A DNA stretch of 64,000 nucleotides from Caballeronia fortuita (GCF_001544835.2 NZ_FCNX02000008.1:124001-188000); one strand, 5' to 3'; positions 45,454-54,932 are shown, numbered from the stretch's first letter. Notes: generated by a model from the letters alone, not told the origin. Made by a program: numbers and translations.

Positions 45454-46677
45454 TCAGCCTTCGAGCGTTTTCGTTGCCCTGAGCGCGGGAAAAAGGCGCA
45501 TCCATAACAGCGCGACGGCGATCGTGCCGATCCCGCCGATCAGCACCGCCGGCACCGCGCCGAACAGCCCCGCCGTCATCCCCGATTCGAACTCGCCAAG
45601 CTGATTCGACGTGCCGATGAACAGCGAATTGATCGCGCCGACGCGCCCGCGCATTTCATCGGGCGTCTGCAACTGCACGAGCGACATGCGCACGACGACG
45701 CTGATCACATCCGATGCGCCCAGCGCCGCGAGCGCAACCAGCGACACATAGATATCGCGCGACAGCCCGAACACGATAGTCGCGATCCCGAACGCGATCA
45801 CGCCGCCGAAAAGCGCCGTGCCCGCGCGCTGCCGCAGCGGAAAATGCGCGAGCCAGATCGATCCGGCGAGCGCGCCGACCGCGGGCGCCGCGCGCAGCAC
45901 GCCGAGTCCCCACGGCCCGGTATGGAGGATGTCGCGCGCGTACACCGGCAAGAGCGCGGTCGCGCCGCCGAGCAGCACGGCGAATAGATCGAGCGACAGC
46001 GCGCCAAGAATCACCGGCTTGCTGCGGATGAAACCGATGCCCGAGAAAAGCGCCTCGAACGACAACGGCGCGCGCATACGCACGGCTTCGTCGATACTGA
46101 TCGCGGCAACCGCGCACGCCGCGACCAGAAACGCCACCGCCACCGCGCCGTATACCGTCAGCGCGCCGAGCCCGTAAAGCACGCCGCCCATCGCGGGGCC
46201 GAGAATCTGCGCGGTCTGGTTCGCCGACGTCGACCACGCGCTCGCATGCTGCAACTGATTGCGCGCGACGAGATTGGGCAGGAGCGCGGCCATCGACGGC
46301 GATTCGAACGCGCGCGCCGCGCCGGTGATCGCGGCGATTGCGTAAATCGGAGCGACATCGTGCCAGCCGTGCCACGCGCCCAGACACAGCACGAGCGCGG
46401 CGACGCCTTCGATCGACTGGCAGACGTACGCGATCACGCGCCTGTCGTAGCGATCCGCGACGTGTCCGACGACGAGCGTCAGCACGAACATCGGCAGGAA
46501 TTGCGCGAGTCCGACGAGGCCGAGCGCATAGGCGCTATGCGTGATCGAATAGACCTGCCATCCGATCGCGACCGACATCATCTGGAACGCCACCGACGAC
46601 ATCACCCGCGCGCTCCAGAAAAGCGCAAACGGGCGATGCCGCATCACCGAGCCCGGCGCCATCGTCGGCGCGCTCAA
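45454..46677 (-). CDS. MFS transporter, EntS/DHA3-type exporter
   Basis: Inner-membrane transporter of 407 residues, 12 helices. Motifs GHVADRYDRRVIAY (loop 2-3), ARAFESPSMAALLPNLVARNQLQHASAWSTSANQTAQILGPAMGGVLYG and QTPDEMRGRVGAINSLFIGTSNQLGEFESG place it in the MFS_3 (enterobactin exporter-like) group. The start is a TTG (46675-46677) overlapping the hemW stop as TTGA; an ATG five codons later is an alternative. It is last in the rph-rdgB-hemW operon. The substrate is unknown; efflux of a small molecule or siderophore is the family role. Confidence 0.9.
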   Translation of the reverse strand: MSAPTMAPGSVMRHRPFALFWSARVMSSVAFQMMSVAIGWQVYSITHSAYALGLVGLAQFLPMFVLTLVVGHVADRYDRRVIAYVCQSIEGVAALVLCLGAWHGWHDVAPIYAIAAITGAARAFESPSMAALLPNLVARNQLQHASAWSTSANQTAQILGPAMGGVLYGLGALTVYGAVAVAFLVAACAVAAISIDEAVRMRAPLSFEALFSGIGFIRSKPVILGALSLDLFAVLLGGATALLPVYARDILHTGPWGLGVLRAAPAVGALAGSIWLAHFPLRQRAGTALFGGVIAFGIATIVFGLSRDIYVSLVALAALGASDVISVVVRMSLVQLQTPDEMRGRVGAINSLFIGTSNQLGEFESGMTAGLFGAVPAVLIGGIGTIAVALLWMRLFPALRATKTLEG

Positions 46678-47897
46678 TTGTGCGGATCCTTCAAGAACAG
46701 CTCCTGCAGATCGTTGAGAAAGCGCTGGCCGAGCTCGGTCGGCGCAATGCGGTCGATGTCGCGCGTGATGAGCCCGCGCTTCTCCGCTGCGACGAGCGCG
46801 GGCTCGATCGCGGACAGCGCCAGTCCCGTGCGCTCGACGAACGCATGCACCGGAAAGCCTTCGACGAGCCGCAGCGTGTTCAGCATGAACTCGAACGGCA
46901 GATCGCGCGGTCCGACTTCGCGTTCTTCCTGAATAGCGGTTTCGGTGGGCGAAAGCGCGTGGTCCATGTAGCTCGCGGGATGCTTGAAGCGCGCCTGACG
47001 CAGAATCCTGGACGGAAACGACAGCTTCGTATGCGCGCCCGCTCCGATGCCGAGATAGTCGCCGAAGCGCCAGTAATTGAGGTTGTGCCTGCTTTGCCGA
47101 TGCGGCTTCGCATACGCCGACACTTCATAGCGTCCGTAGCCGGCCGCGCGCGTGCGCTCGTGAATCCAGTCCTGCATGTCGGCGGAGGCGTCGTCGTCGG
47201 GAAGCGCGGGCGGATACTTGGCGAAGACCGTGTTCGGCTCCATCGTCAGGTGATAGAGCGACAGATGCGGCGGCGCGAACGAAATGGCGGTCTCGATATC
47301 GTGCCTGCACTCGTCGAGCGACTGCTGCGGCAGCGCGAACATCAGATCGAGATTGAAGTTGTCGAAGTGCTTCGCGGCGATTTCGACGGCTTTTCTCGCC
47401 TGCGTCGCATCGTGAATGCGGCCGAGCGCCTTTAGATGCGCTTCGTTGAAACTCTGAATGCCGATCGACAATCGATTCACGCCGCTCGCCCTGAACGATG
47501 CGAACTTGGCCGCCTCGAACGTGCCGGGGTTGGCTTCGAGCGTGATTTCGGCGTCGGCGTCGATGGGCAGCAGCGCGCGTGCATCGGACAGCAGGCGGTC
47601 CAGCCCTTTCGCCGATAGCAGCGATGGCGTGCCGCCGCCGATGAAGATGGTATGCACCTGCCGGCCCCACACGAGCGGCAGCGCACTTTCGAGATCGGCG
47701 CGCAGCGCATCGAGATAACGTTCCTCGGGGAACGTGTCGTCCTTCCACTCGTGCGAGTTGAAGTCGCAATACGGACACTTGCGCACGCACCACGGGAAAT
47801 GCACGTACAGCGAGAGCGGCGGCAGCGACGTCAGCCGGATGCTGCCCGGCGACGTGAATGCCTGCACGATGTTGATGGTCTTCGGCCCGGCGCTCAC
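46674..47897 (-). CDS. hemW: Radical SAM family haem chaperone HemW
   Basis: Cytoplasmic or membrane-associated protein (407 residues) that binds haem and delivers it to respiratory enzymes; formerly misnamed HemN-like coproporphyrinogen oxidase. The cluster motif is CVRKCPYCDF (Cys-x3-Cys-x2-Cys, near residues 37-44), preceded by LSLYVHFPW. It continues with FIGGGTPSLLS, EANPGTFE, NRLSIGIQSF and the C-terminal HemN_C domain. The start is a GTG overlapping the rdgB stop as GTGA. The operon partner for NTP hygiene (rdgB) is commonly next to hemW in proteobacteria. Confidence 0.95.
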   Translation of the reverse strand: MSAGPKTINIVQAFTSPGSIRLTSLPPLSLYVHFPWCVRKCPYCDFNSHEWKDDTFPEERYLDALRADLESALPLVWGRQVHTIFIGGGTPSLLSAKGLDRLLSDARALLPIDADAEITLEANPGTFEAAKFASFRASGVNRLSIGIQSFNEAHLKALGRIHDATQARKAVEIAAKHFDNFNLDLMFALPQQSLDECRHDIETAISFAPPHLSLYHLTMEPNTVFAKYPPALPDDDASADMQDWIHERTRAAGYGRYEVSAYAKPHRQSRHNLNYWRFGDYLGIGAGAHTKLSFPSRILRQARFKHPASYMDHALSPTETAIQEEREVGPRDLPFEFMLNTLRLVEGFPVHAFVERTGLALSAIEPALVAAEKRGLITRDIDRIAPTELGQRFLNDLQELFLKDPHN

Positions 47898-48511
47898 GCA
47901 AGTTCCTTCAGTCGATGCAGCAAGTCGCGCAACGCGAGCGCGCGATGGCTCAGCGCGTTCTTGCGCGCCGGATCGAGTTCGGCGGCGGTCGCGTTGAGTG
48001 CCGGCAGGAAGAAGTGCGGATCGTAGCCGAAGCCATTCGCGCCGCGCGGCACATCGATCACTTCGCCGTGCCAGCGGCCTTCCGCGATGAGCGGCTCGGG
48101 GTCGCCGGCGTGACGCACGAGCACGAGCACGCAGAAGTAGTACGCGCGGCGATCTTCGTGCGCGGCGAGATCGGCAACGAGTTTCGCGTTGTTCGCGGCA
48201 TCGTTTTTGGCGCCGCCGTTCATCGACGCATAGCGCGCCGAATACACGCCCGGCGCGCCGTCGAGCGCGCGCACGCAGAGGCCGGAATCGTCGGCGAGCG
48301 CGGGCAGGCCGGTGAGCGTTGCTGCATGACGCGCTTTCGCCAATGCGTTTTCGACGAAGGTCGCGTGCGGCTCGGGCGCTTCGGGCACGCCAAGCTCGCC
48401 CTGCGCGATCAATTCGATGCCCGCCGCATCCAGCAGCGACGCGAATTCGCGCAGCTTGCCCGCATTGTTCGATGCGAGCACGACGCGGCCAAGCCCATTG
48501 ACGTCAGACAC
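47894..48511 (-). CDS. rdgB: XTP/dITP diphosphatase (non-canonical purine NTP pyrophosphatase)
   Basis: House-cleaning enzyme (205 residues) that hydrolyses dITP, XTP and HAM analogues. Motifs are [14 protein letters not shown] at the N-terminus, [37 protein letters not shown] (catalytic Asp region), [10 protein letters not shown] and [10 protein letters not shown]. The start is a GTG eight bases inside the upstream rph gene. The stop overlaps the hemW start. Length is standard. Confidence 0.97.
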   Translation of the reverse strand: MSDVNGLGRVVLASNNAGKLREFASLLDAAGIELIAQGELGVPEAPEPHATFVENALAKARHAATLTGLPALADDSGLCVRALDGAPGVYSARYASMNGGAKNDAANNAKLVADLAAHEDRRAYYFCVLVLVRHAGDPEPLIAEGRWHGEVIDVPRGANGFGYDPHFFLPALNATAAELDPARKNALSHRALALRDLLHRLKELA

Positions 48512-49262
48512 CTTGAATCCCCAGTGCTTCCTTCTGCTTCAGGATCAGCGCCTTGATGCCGCTGTCGGCGAGCGCGATCAGTTCGTTCATCTCGTCGCGC
48601 GTGAAGGGTGCGCCTTCCGCCGTGCCCTGCACCTCGACGAAACCGCCCGCGCCCGTCATCACGACGTTCATGTCGGTGTCGCACTGCGAGTCTTCGTCGT
48701 AGTCGAGATCGAGCACCGGCGCGCCTTCGAAAATACCGACCGAAATTGCCGCGACGAAGTCCTTCACCGGCGACTTCGCGATCTTGCCCGACGCCAGCAG
48801 CTTGCCGACCGCATCGTGCGCGGCGACGAACGCGCCCGTGATGCTCGCCGTGCGCGTGCCGCCATCGGCCTGAATGACGTCGCAATCGATGTGCAGCGTG
48901 CGCGCGCCGAGCGCGTTCAGATCGAACACCGAGCGCAGCGCGCGGCCGATCAGCCGCTGAATTTCCTGCGTGCGGCCTGTCTGCTTGCCGCGCGCGGCTT
49001 CGCGGTCGCTGCGCGTGTGCGTCGCGCGCGGCAGCATGCCGTATTCCGCCGTGAGCCAGCCTTGCTCGCGTCCGCGCAGGAACTCGGGCACGCGCTCGGC
49101 GATGCTCGCCGTGCAGATCACTTTCGTATCGCCGAATTCGACGAGCACCGAGCCTTCCGCGTGCTTCGTGTAATGCCGCGTGATGCGCACGTCGCGCAAC
49201 TGATTCGCGCGGCGGCCGCTCGGGCGCGGAGGGGAAGACTTGAGCAGGGGAGAGTCGGTCAT
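48504..49262 (-). CDS. rph: Ribonuclease PH
   Basis: Phosphorolytic 3'-5' exoribonuclease (252 residues) that trims tRNA 3' ends. Motifs [96 protein letters not shown] and [20 protein letters not shown] are canonical. It is the first gene of an overlapping four-gene operon, divergent from yicC. Confidence 0.97.
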   Translation of the reverse strand: MTDSPLLKSSPPRPSGRRANQLRDVRITRHYTKHAEGSVLVEFGDTKVICTASIAERVPEFLRGREQGWLTAEYGMLPRATHTRSDREAARGKQTGRTQEIQRLIGRALRSVFDLNALGARTLHIDCDVIQADGGTRTASITGAFVAAHDAVGKLLASGKIAKSPVKDFVAAISVGIFEGAPVLDLDYDEDSQCDTDMNVVMTGAGGFVEVQGTAEGAPFTRDEMNELIALADSGIKALILKQKEALGIQGV

Positions 49263-49502
49263 GGATAGTGTTCGAGAGAATTGGACGGGAAAACCCGGCG
49301 GAACCCGCCGATTTTATCGTCATTCACCAAGCGGCGTCGTTCGTGCACAGCCGTCCGGGCGGGCCTCGCGGCAAAAATGGGATAATGCGGATTCCTCGCC
49401 CGGCGGCCCAACGCAAGCCACTTCACAGGCACTTTCGACAGCGCCGGGCGTTTCGTATCGAACGGGTCTTCGCAACGAAGGCTCTCAATCGCGAGACGTA
49501 CC

Positions 49503-50453
49503 ATGATCTACAGCATGACAGGCTATGCCAGCGCGACGCGCGAAGTCGTCGCGGATGGCGCGGGACCCAATGGCGCGGGCGGTTCGGGCGTCGGTGTATC
49601 GGTGGAATTGCGCACGGTGAATTCGCGTTTTCTCGATCTGAATTTCCGCATGCCCGAAGACGTGCGCGCGACCGAGCCGCAGTTGCGCGAAATGCTGATG
49701 AACAAGCTGTCGCGCGGCAAGGTGGATATCCGCATCAATCTGAATCGCGTCGAGCAGACGGCGAACGCGGGCGCGCTCAATCGCGACGCGCTCACGCAGC
49801 TCGCCACGCTCGAGCGCGCCGTGCTCGATGTCTTTCCCGATTCCGAACGCATGCGCACCGGCGAAATCCTGCGCTGGCCCGGCGTGCTCGCGGAGAGTTC
49901 GGTGTCGCAGGAAACGCTGCGCGAAGCCGTGCTCGCGTGCGGCAAACAGGCGATCGCCGATCTCATCGAAGTGCGCGCGCGCGAAGGCGCGGCGCTCGGT
50001 CGCGTGCTCGTCGACAACGTGACGGAGATGGAAGCGATCGTCGCGCGCATCACGCCGCTCGTGCCCGAACTCATCGCCAAGCATCAGCAGAAGATCGTCG
50101 AGCGTTTGCAGGACGCGCTCGGCATCGCGACCAACGACAGCGGCGCGACGGTCGCGACGAGCGTGCCGCGCGAGGAAATTGCCGAGCGCATCCGTCAGGA
50201 AGTGACGATGTACGGCATCCGCATCGACATCGCGGAAGAATTGCAGCGCCTCACCGCGCATCTGAACGAAACGCGGCACGTGCTGCAAAAGGGCGGCAAG
50301 GTCGGCAAGCGTCTCGACTTCATGATGCAGGAACTGAACCGCGAAGCGAACACGCTCGGCTCGAAGGCGGCCGCGAAGGAACTCGCCGACGCATCGATGA
50401 CGCTGAAACTGCTCATCGAGCAGATGCGCGAGCAAGTACAGAATCTGGAGTAA
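49503..50453 (+). CDS. yicC: YicC-family endoribonuclease
   Basis: Protein of 316 residues of the YicC/YloC family, whose enterobacterial member is reported as an endoribonuclease affecting small-RNA stability. It begins MIYSMTGYASATRE and has ELRTVNSRFLDLNFRMPE, RGKVDIRINL and the C-terminal DUF1732 region GRRLDFMMQELNREANTLGSKA (here KRLDFMMQELNREANTLGSKA). A small Gly/Ala insertion near residue 22 is not typical. It lies upstream of gmk, the order usual in many bacteria. Confidence 0.93.
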   Translation: MIYSMTGYASATREVVADGAGPNGAGGSGVGVSVELRTVNSRFLDLNFRMPEDVRATEPQLREMLMNKLSRGKVDIRINLNRVEQTANAGALNRDALTQLATLERAVLDVFPDSERMRTGEILRWPGVLAESSVSQETLREAVLACGKQAIADLIEVRAREGAALGRVLVDNVTEMEAIVARITPLVPELIAKHQQKIVERLQDALGIATNDSGATVATSVPREEIAERIRQEVTMYGIRIDIAEELQRLTAHLNETRHVLQKGGKVGKRLDFMMQELNREANTLGSKAAAKELADASMTLKLLIEQMREQVQNLE

Positions 50454-50462
50454 CGCAACATC

Positions 50463-51137
50463 ATGCCGAATACCACGCACCGCTCGCACAGCCATTACAC
50501 GGGCATCTATCCGGGCAATCTGTTCATGGTCGTCGCGCCCTCGGGCGCGGGCAAGTCGACGCTCGTGAATGCGCTGCTCGCGGAAGATCCGGACATTCTG
50601 CTGTCGGTTTCGTACACGACGCGCGAGGCGCGCTCGAAGGAAACCAACGGCGTGCAGTATCACTTCGTCTCCGTCGATGAATTCATGGAGCGGCGCGAGA
50701 AGGGCGAGTTCCTCGAATCCGCCGAAGTGCATGGCAACTACTACGCGACGTCGAAGCTGTGGATCGCCGAGCAGATGAGGCAGGGCCATGACGTGCTGCT
50801 CGAAATCGACTGGCAGGGCGCGCAGCAGGTGAAGAAGCAGTTCCGCAATGCGGTGGAGATTTTCATCCTGCCGCCGTCGCTGGACGCGCTCGAAGACCGC
50901 CTCAAGAAACGCGGCCAGGATTCCGAGAAAGTGATCGTGCGGCGCCTGCTCGCGGCCGGCAGCGAGATGGCGCATGCATCGGAAGCGGAGTATGTCGTCA
51001 TCAACGAGAACTTCGATCGCGCGCTCACCGAACTGCGCTGTCTCGTGGCCGCGACGCGTCTGCGCTTCACGTCGCAATACGCGCGCAACACGCAGCTTTT
51101 CGTGGACCTCGGCATCCACTCCACGCCGCAATCGTGA
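50463..51137 (+). CDS. gmk: Guanylate kinase
   Basis: Phosphorylates GMP to GDP with ATP. It has 224 residues. P-loop [17 protein letters not shown] (about 23-39), GMP-binding [34 protein letters not shown] and lid [17 protein letters not shown] are present. The N-terminus is slightly longer (about 16 residues) than the E. coli enzyme. It starts 9 bases after yicC and precedes rpoZ and spoT, an arrangement linking guanine-nucleotide supply with (p)ppGpp metabolism. Confidence 0.97.
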   Translation: MPNTTHRSHSHYTGIYPGNLFMVVAPSGAGKSTLVNALLAEDPDILLSVSYTTREARSKETNGVQYHFVSVDEFMERREKGEFLESAEVHGNYYATSKLWIAEQMRQGHDVLLEIDWQGAQQVKKQFRNAVEIFILPPSLDALEDRLKKRGQDSEKVIVRRLLAAGSEMAHASEAEYVVINENFDRALTELRCLVAATRLRFTSQYARNTQLFVDLGIHSTPQS

Positions 51138-51206
51138 CGTACTGCAGTGGCCGGGTCCATCGGTCACATAAGGTAGAATAAAACCCATATTCCGAAGGAA
51201 ACAAAC

Positions 51207-51410
51207 ATGGCCCGCATCACTGTCGAAGACTGTCTGAAACAAATCCCGAATCGCTTCGAGCTCGCGCTTGCGGCAACGTATCGCGCACGCCAGCTCGCGC
51301 AGGGCCACACGCCGAAGATCGAAAGCCGCGACAAGCCGACCGTCGTCGCGCTGCGCGAAATCGCCGCGGGCCAGGTTGGTGTCGAGATGTTGAAGAAGGT
51401 GCCCGTCTAA
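51207..51410 (+). CDS. rpoZ: RNA polymerase omega subunit
   Basis: A 67-residue subunit that supports beta' assembly and forms part of a ppGpp site. It begins [33 protein letters not shown], the family signature, and is of standard length. GAAGGA lies 8 bases before the ATG. A TAGAAT -10-like box at 51175-51180 suggests an extra promoter in the gmk-rpoZ gap. It precedes spoT. Confidence 0.97.
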
Positions 51411-51481
51411 GGGCTGCGGTCCACACGGTTTCATTTTTTGCAACCGATCACTCAGCGCGTCACGTCACCACGGAGGGGAAG

Positions 51482-53878
51482 ATGAGTCAGACACCGTTGC
51501 CCATCTCCTCCGCCGTGGATCCCGATATCGAAATCGACGCCGATTCCGTGCTCGATGCCGAAAAGCCGCACGCGGCGCGCAAATATATCGACGCGGTTCT
51601 CGAACAGTCCTTCCGCCATCTGTTCGGGCCGACCGCCACGCCGGAGCAGCCACGCAAGCACGATGTCGTTTCCATCGCGAAACTGACGAACGCGCTTGCG
51701 AGCTACATCACCCCGGAAGAGATCAAGGAAGTCAAGGCGGCTTTCCACTTCAGCGACGAAGCGCATCTCGGGCAGTATCGCCAGAGCGGCGAGCCGTACA
51801 TCACGCATCCGGTCGCAGTCGCGGAAATCTGCGCGGGCTGGAAGCTCGACGCGCAATCGATCATGGCCGCGCTGCTGCATGACGTGATCGAAGATCAGGG
51901 CGTGACCAAGACCGAAATCGCCGAGCGCTTCGGCGCGAAGGTCGCGGAACTGGTCGACGGCTTGTCGAAGCTGGACAAGATGGAATTCCGCAATCGCGAG
52001 GAAGCGCAGGCGGAAAACTTCCGCAAGATGCTGCTCGCGATGGCGCGCGACGTGCGCGTCATTCTCGTCAAGCTCGCCGACCGGCTGCACAACATGCGAA
52101 CGCTGGGTGCGGTGCCGCCGGAAAAGCGCCGGCGCGTCGCACGCGAGACGCTGGACATCTACGCGCCGATCGCGCATCGGCTGGGTCTGAACAATACGTA
52201 TCGCGAGTTGCAGGATCTGTCGTTCGCGAACTTCAATCCGAACCGTTACGCGACGCTCGAAAAAGCGGTGAAGGCGGCGCGCGGCAACCGGCGCGAAGTG
52301 GTCGGCAAGATTCTCGAAGCGGTACAGCGCACGATCGCCGATGCGAAGATCAACGCGGAAGTCACCGGCCGCGAGAAGACGATCTACAGCATCTACAAGA
52401 AGATGCGCGACAAGCAGTTGTCGTTCTCGCAGGTGCTCGATGTCTACGGTTTTCGCGTGGTCGTGGAGAGCGCGCTCGAATGCTATACGTGCATCGGCGC
52501 GCTGCATGCGCTTTACAAACCCGTGCCGGGCAAGTTCAAGGACTACATCGCCATTCCGAAGGTGAACGGCTATCAGTCCTTGCATACGACGCTCGTCGGC
52601 CCGTTCGGCGCGCCGATCGAATTCCAGATCCGCACGCGCAAGATGCACGAGATCGCGGAAGCGGGCGTCGCGGCGCATTGGCTGTACAAGAACGGCGGCG
52701 CGGATCTCAACGACGTGCAGAAGCGCGCGCATCAATGGCTCAAGTCGCTGCTCGACATTCAGAGCGAAGCGGGCGATTCGAGCGAATTCCTCGAACACGT
52801 CAAGATCGACCTGTTTCCCGACGCAGTCTACGTATTCACGCCGAAGTCGAAGATCATGCCGCTGCCGCGCGGCGCAACTGCGCTCGACTTTGCGTATTCG
52901 ATCCACAGCGACCTCGGCAACCAGTGCGTCGCGGTCAAGATCAACAACGAACTCCTGCCGCTGCGCACGGAGCTGAAGAGCGGCGATATCGTCGAAGTGA
53001 TCACCGCGCCGTATTCGAAGCCGAATCCCGCGTGGCTCGGTTTCGTGCGTACCGGCAAGGCGCGTTCGGCCATCCGTCACTATCTGAAGACGATGCGCCT
53101 GAACGAGTCCGTGCAGCTGGGCGAACGGCTCGTCGATCAGAGTCTCAAGGGTTACGGGCTCGCGCTCTCGGACGTCACGCCGGAAGTGTGGGAAAGGCTC
53201 GTGCAGTGGACGGGCAATAAGACGCGCCAGGAAATCTTCGCCGATATCGGTCTTGGCCGGCGCGTGGCGGCGGTCATGGCGAAGCGCATCGAGGTGCTGA
53301 TGAACGGCATCGCCGACGACGAAGACCATCCGCATCGCGAGCATCACAACACGAATACGGCGCCGCCCGTGGTCATCACCGGTACGGAGGGCATGTCGGT
53401 GCAGTTGTCGCCGTGCTGCCGCCCGATTCCCGGCGACGACATCATGGGTTATATCGGCATCGGGCTCGGCATGGCGATTCACACGACCGAATGTCGTGTC
53501 GCGCAGCGTATTCATCGGCGCGATCCGGGCCGCTGGATCGACGTCGCGTGGGCGCCGCAGCCGGGGCGTCTGTTCGATGTTGCCGTGAAGGTGCTCGTCA
53601 AGAACACAAAGGGCGTGTTCGCGCGCGTCGCGGCGGATATCACGTCGGCAGACGCGAACATCGTGCATATTGCGATGGACGAAGACGTGTCGCAGGAAGC
53701 GAAGCTCTTGCGCTTCGTGATTCAAGTGAGCGACCGCGTGCATCTGGCGAACGTCATGCGCCGCGTGCGTACCAACCACGACGTGATGCGTATCGCGCGC
53801 GAACGTCCGAGTGACGAACCGCATCACCGCAATCAGGACGGCGGCATGCGCATCGACCGCGAGCGCGCCGACTACTGA
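51482..53878 (+). CDS. spoT: Bifunctional (p)ppGpp synthetase/hydrolase SpoT (Rsh)
   Basis: Stringent-response enzyme of 798 residues. The HD hydrolase domain retains HPVAVAEI and the metal motif HDVIED (near 133), so hydrolysis should be intact. The synthetase domain has VYGFRVVVESALECYTCIGALHALYKPVPGKFKDYIAIPKVNGYQSLHTTL, which supports at least some synthesis. A TGS domain (VYVFTPKSKIMPLPRGATALDFAYSIHSDLGNQCV) and a C-terminal ACT domain follow. GGAGG lies 7 bases before the ATG. It is the fourth gene after yicC-gmk-rpoZ. Confidence 0.96.
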   Translation: MSQTPLPISSAVDPDIEIDADSVLDAEKPHAARKYIDAVLEQSFRHLFGPTATPEQPRKHDVVSIAKLTNALASYITPEEIKEVKAAFHFSDEAHLGQYRQSGEPYITHPVAVAEICAGWKLDAQSIMAALLHDVIEDQGVTKTEIAERFGAKVAELVDGLSKLDKMEFRNREEAQAENFRKMLLAMARDVRVILVKLADRLHNMRTLGAVPPEKRRRVARETLDIYAPIAHRLGLNNTYRELQDLSFANFNPNRYATLEKAVKAARGNRREVVGKILEAVQRTIADAKINAEVTGREKTIYSIYKKMRDKQLSFSQVLDVYGFRVVVESALECYTCIGALHALYKPVPGKFKDYIAIPKVNGYQSLHTTLVGPFGAPIEFQIRTRKMHEIAEAGVAAHWLYKNGGADLNDVQKRAHQWLKSLLDIQSEAGDSSEFLEHVKIDLFPDAVYVFTPKSKIMPLPRGATALDFAYSIHSDLGNQCVAVKINNELLPLRTELKSGDIVEVITAPYSKPNPAWLGFVRTGKARSAIRHYLKTMRLNESVQLGERLVDQSLKGYGLALSDVTPEVWERLVQWTGNKTRQEIFADIGLGRRVAAVMAKRIEVLMNGIADDEDHPHREHHNTNTAPPVVITGTEGMSVQLSPCCRPIPGDDIMGYIGIGLGMAIHTTECRVAQRIHRRDPGRWIDVAWAPQPGRLFDVAVKVLVKNTKGVFARVAADITSADANIVHIAMDEDVSQEAKLLRFVIQVSDRVHLANVMRRVRTNHDVMRIARERPSDEPHHRNQDGGMRIDRERADY

Positions 53879-53940
53879 GGCGGCGCGGGAATGCGGCGTG
53901 CATGCCTGTCGTCGTCCGACGAACAGGAGAAAGCGCCGCA

Positions 53941-54432
53941 ATGAACACATCCGATCTCGAAGACGCCACGCTCGACTATTGGGTCGCGCGCGGGCTGCAC
54001 GAATTCATCCGAGAGATTCATTTCACCGATAGCGGAGAGACGCTCTCCATTCGCGGCAACGACCGCGGCAAACCGTGGGACGGACGCTTTCTGCCGTCGA
54101 CGTCGTGGGACGCGGCTGCCGTCGTTCTGGAACGCGCCTGCAAGCTCGAAATGCACGATCACGGGCGCGGCGAGGTCGTTTGCACCGTGACGTTCGGCAA
54201 GGACGGCGCGCCGGTGGAAGGGCGCGGCGCGTCGCTGCGTATCGCGTTGCTGCGCGCGTTCGTGCGGCATGCATTCGGCGATACCGTCGACGACGAATTT
54301 CCACGCCGCTCGCAGACGCTTCTCGGCGCGCGCGCGGAGGCGATTGGGGAGTCGAGCGCGGTGGTGTCGGTGGAGGACGTGCCTTCGCCGGACAAGCACA
54401 TTGGCGATATCGGCTCGACACCGCGTCAGTAG
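53941..54432 (+). CDS. DUF2591-like (phage NinX-type) protein of unknown function
   Basis: Soluble 163-residue protein. The N-terminus MNTSDLEDATLDYWVARG resembles the DUF2591 family opening (..L..AxLDYWVAkA), which is often encoded in phages. The later part holds MHDHGRGEVVCTVTFG and SLRIALLRAFVRHAFGD, also fitting that family. AGGAG lies 9 bases before ATG 53941; an in-frame ATG at 53902 has no site. No prophage genes are nearby, so it appears to be a solitary domesticated or chromosomal member. It lies between spoT and the tRNA-Arg array. Function is unknown. Confidence 0.7.
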   Translation: MNTSDLEDATLDYWVARGLHEFIREIHFTDSGETLSIRGNDRGKPWDGRFLPSTSWDAAAVVLERACKLEMHDHGRGEVVCTVTFGKDGAPVEGRGASLRIALLRAFVRHAFGDTVDDEFPRRSQTLLGARAEAIGESSAVVSVEDVPSPDKHIGDIGSTPRQ

Positions 54433-54461
54433 CCAAAAGCGCGCATACGTACGCCGAAAAC

Positions 54462-54490
54462 AAAAAGGGCCTTCCGAACGGAAGGCCCTT
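54462..54490 (-). terminator. Terminator of the tRNA-Arg array
   Basis: AAGGGCCTTCC (54465-54475) pairs with GGAAGGCCCTT (54480-54490) across a GAAC loop. The minus strand then has a UUUUUG run. It is 8 bases past the last tRNA. Confidence 0.9.
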
Positions 54491-54497
54491 CTAAAGA

Positions 54498-54574
54498 TGG
54501 CGCGGCTGGCAGGATTCGAACCCACGACCCCTTGGTTCGTAGCCAAGTACTCTATCCAACTGAGCTACAGCCGC
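54498..54574 (-). tRNA. tRNA-Arg (anticodon ACG), copy 3 in transcription order
   Basis: A 77-nt tRNA with encoded CCA. Acceptor GCGGCTG pairs with CAGCCGC. Anticodon ACG (plus 54538-54540) in a CTTGG/CCAAG stem is expected to be deaminated to ICG, reading CGU, CGC and CGA. T arm GGGTTCGAATCC. Identical to the two neighbouring copies. Confidence 0.97.
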
Positions 54575-54655
54575 ACGCAAAACGGTACTGCTTCATGTTA
54601 CTTCAATGCGCTGTGGTTAGCGCATGGTGCCTTCATTTGAAAACACCGGAAAAAG

Positions 54656-54732
54656 TGGCGCGGCTGGCAGGATTCGAACCCACGACCCCTTGGTTCGTAG
54701 CCAAGTACTCTATCCAACTGAGCTACAGCCGC
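54656..54732 (-). tRNA. tRNA-Arg (anticodon ACG), copy 2
   Basis: Identical in sequence to the copies at 54498 and 54814 (acceptor GCGGCTG/CAGCCGC, anticodon at plus 54696-54698, encoded CCA). It is probably processed from one polycistronic precursor. Confidence 0.97.
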
Positions 54733-54813
54733 ACGCAAAACGGTACTGCTTCATGTTACTTCAATGCGCTGTGGTTAGCGCATGGTGCCTTCATTTGAAA
54801 ACACCGGAAAAAG

Positions 54814-54890
54814 TGGCGCGGCTGGCAGGATTCGAACCCACGACCCCTTGGTTCGTAGCCAAGTACTCTATCCAACTGAGCTACAGCCGC
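54814..54890 (-). tRNA. tRNA-Arg (anticodon ACG), copy 1 in transcription order
   Basis: Promoter-proximal copy, identical to the other two, with anticodon at plus 54854-54856. A perfect TATAAT box lies 14 bases upstream. Confidence 0.97.
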
Positions 54891-54903
54891 ACGCAGAAGC
54901 GGA

Positions 54904-54932
54904 ATTATAGCCAAGCCTGTTCCGAAAAGGAA
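54904..54932 (-). promoter_or_regulatory. Promoter of tRNA-Arg array
   Basis: On the minus strand a perfect TATAAT (54904-54909) lies 14 bases before the first tRNA. TTCCTT (54927-54932) at 17-base spacing is a weak -35. The predicted leader is only a few bases long, normal for tRNA operons. Confidence 0.72.

Larger units (their letters stand above)
54498..54895. repeat. Tandem direct repeat, 158-bp unit, tRNA-Arg plus identical spacer
   Basis: Start positions 54498, 54656 and 54814 are exactly 158 bases apart. Each unit is a 77-nt tRNA plus an 81-base spacer (54575-54655 and 54733-54813), and the two spacers are identical by eye. The third unit ends about five bases past its tRNA. Perfect spacer identity points to recent unequal duplication or ongoing gene conversion. 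Confidence 0.93.

Noticed and set aside
54498..54895. CRISPR-like regular repeats
   Set aside because: The period is 158 bp, and both repeated part and spacer are identical; the repeats are tRNA-Arg genes.
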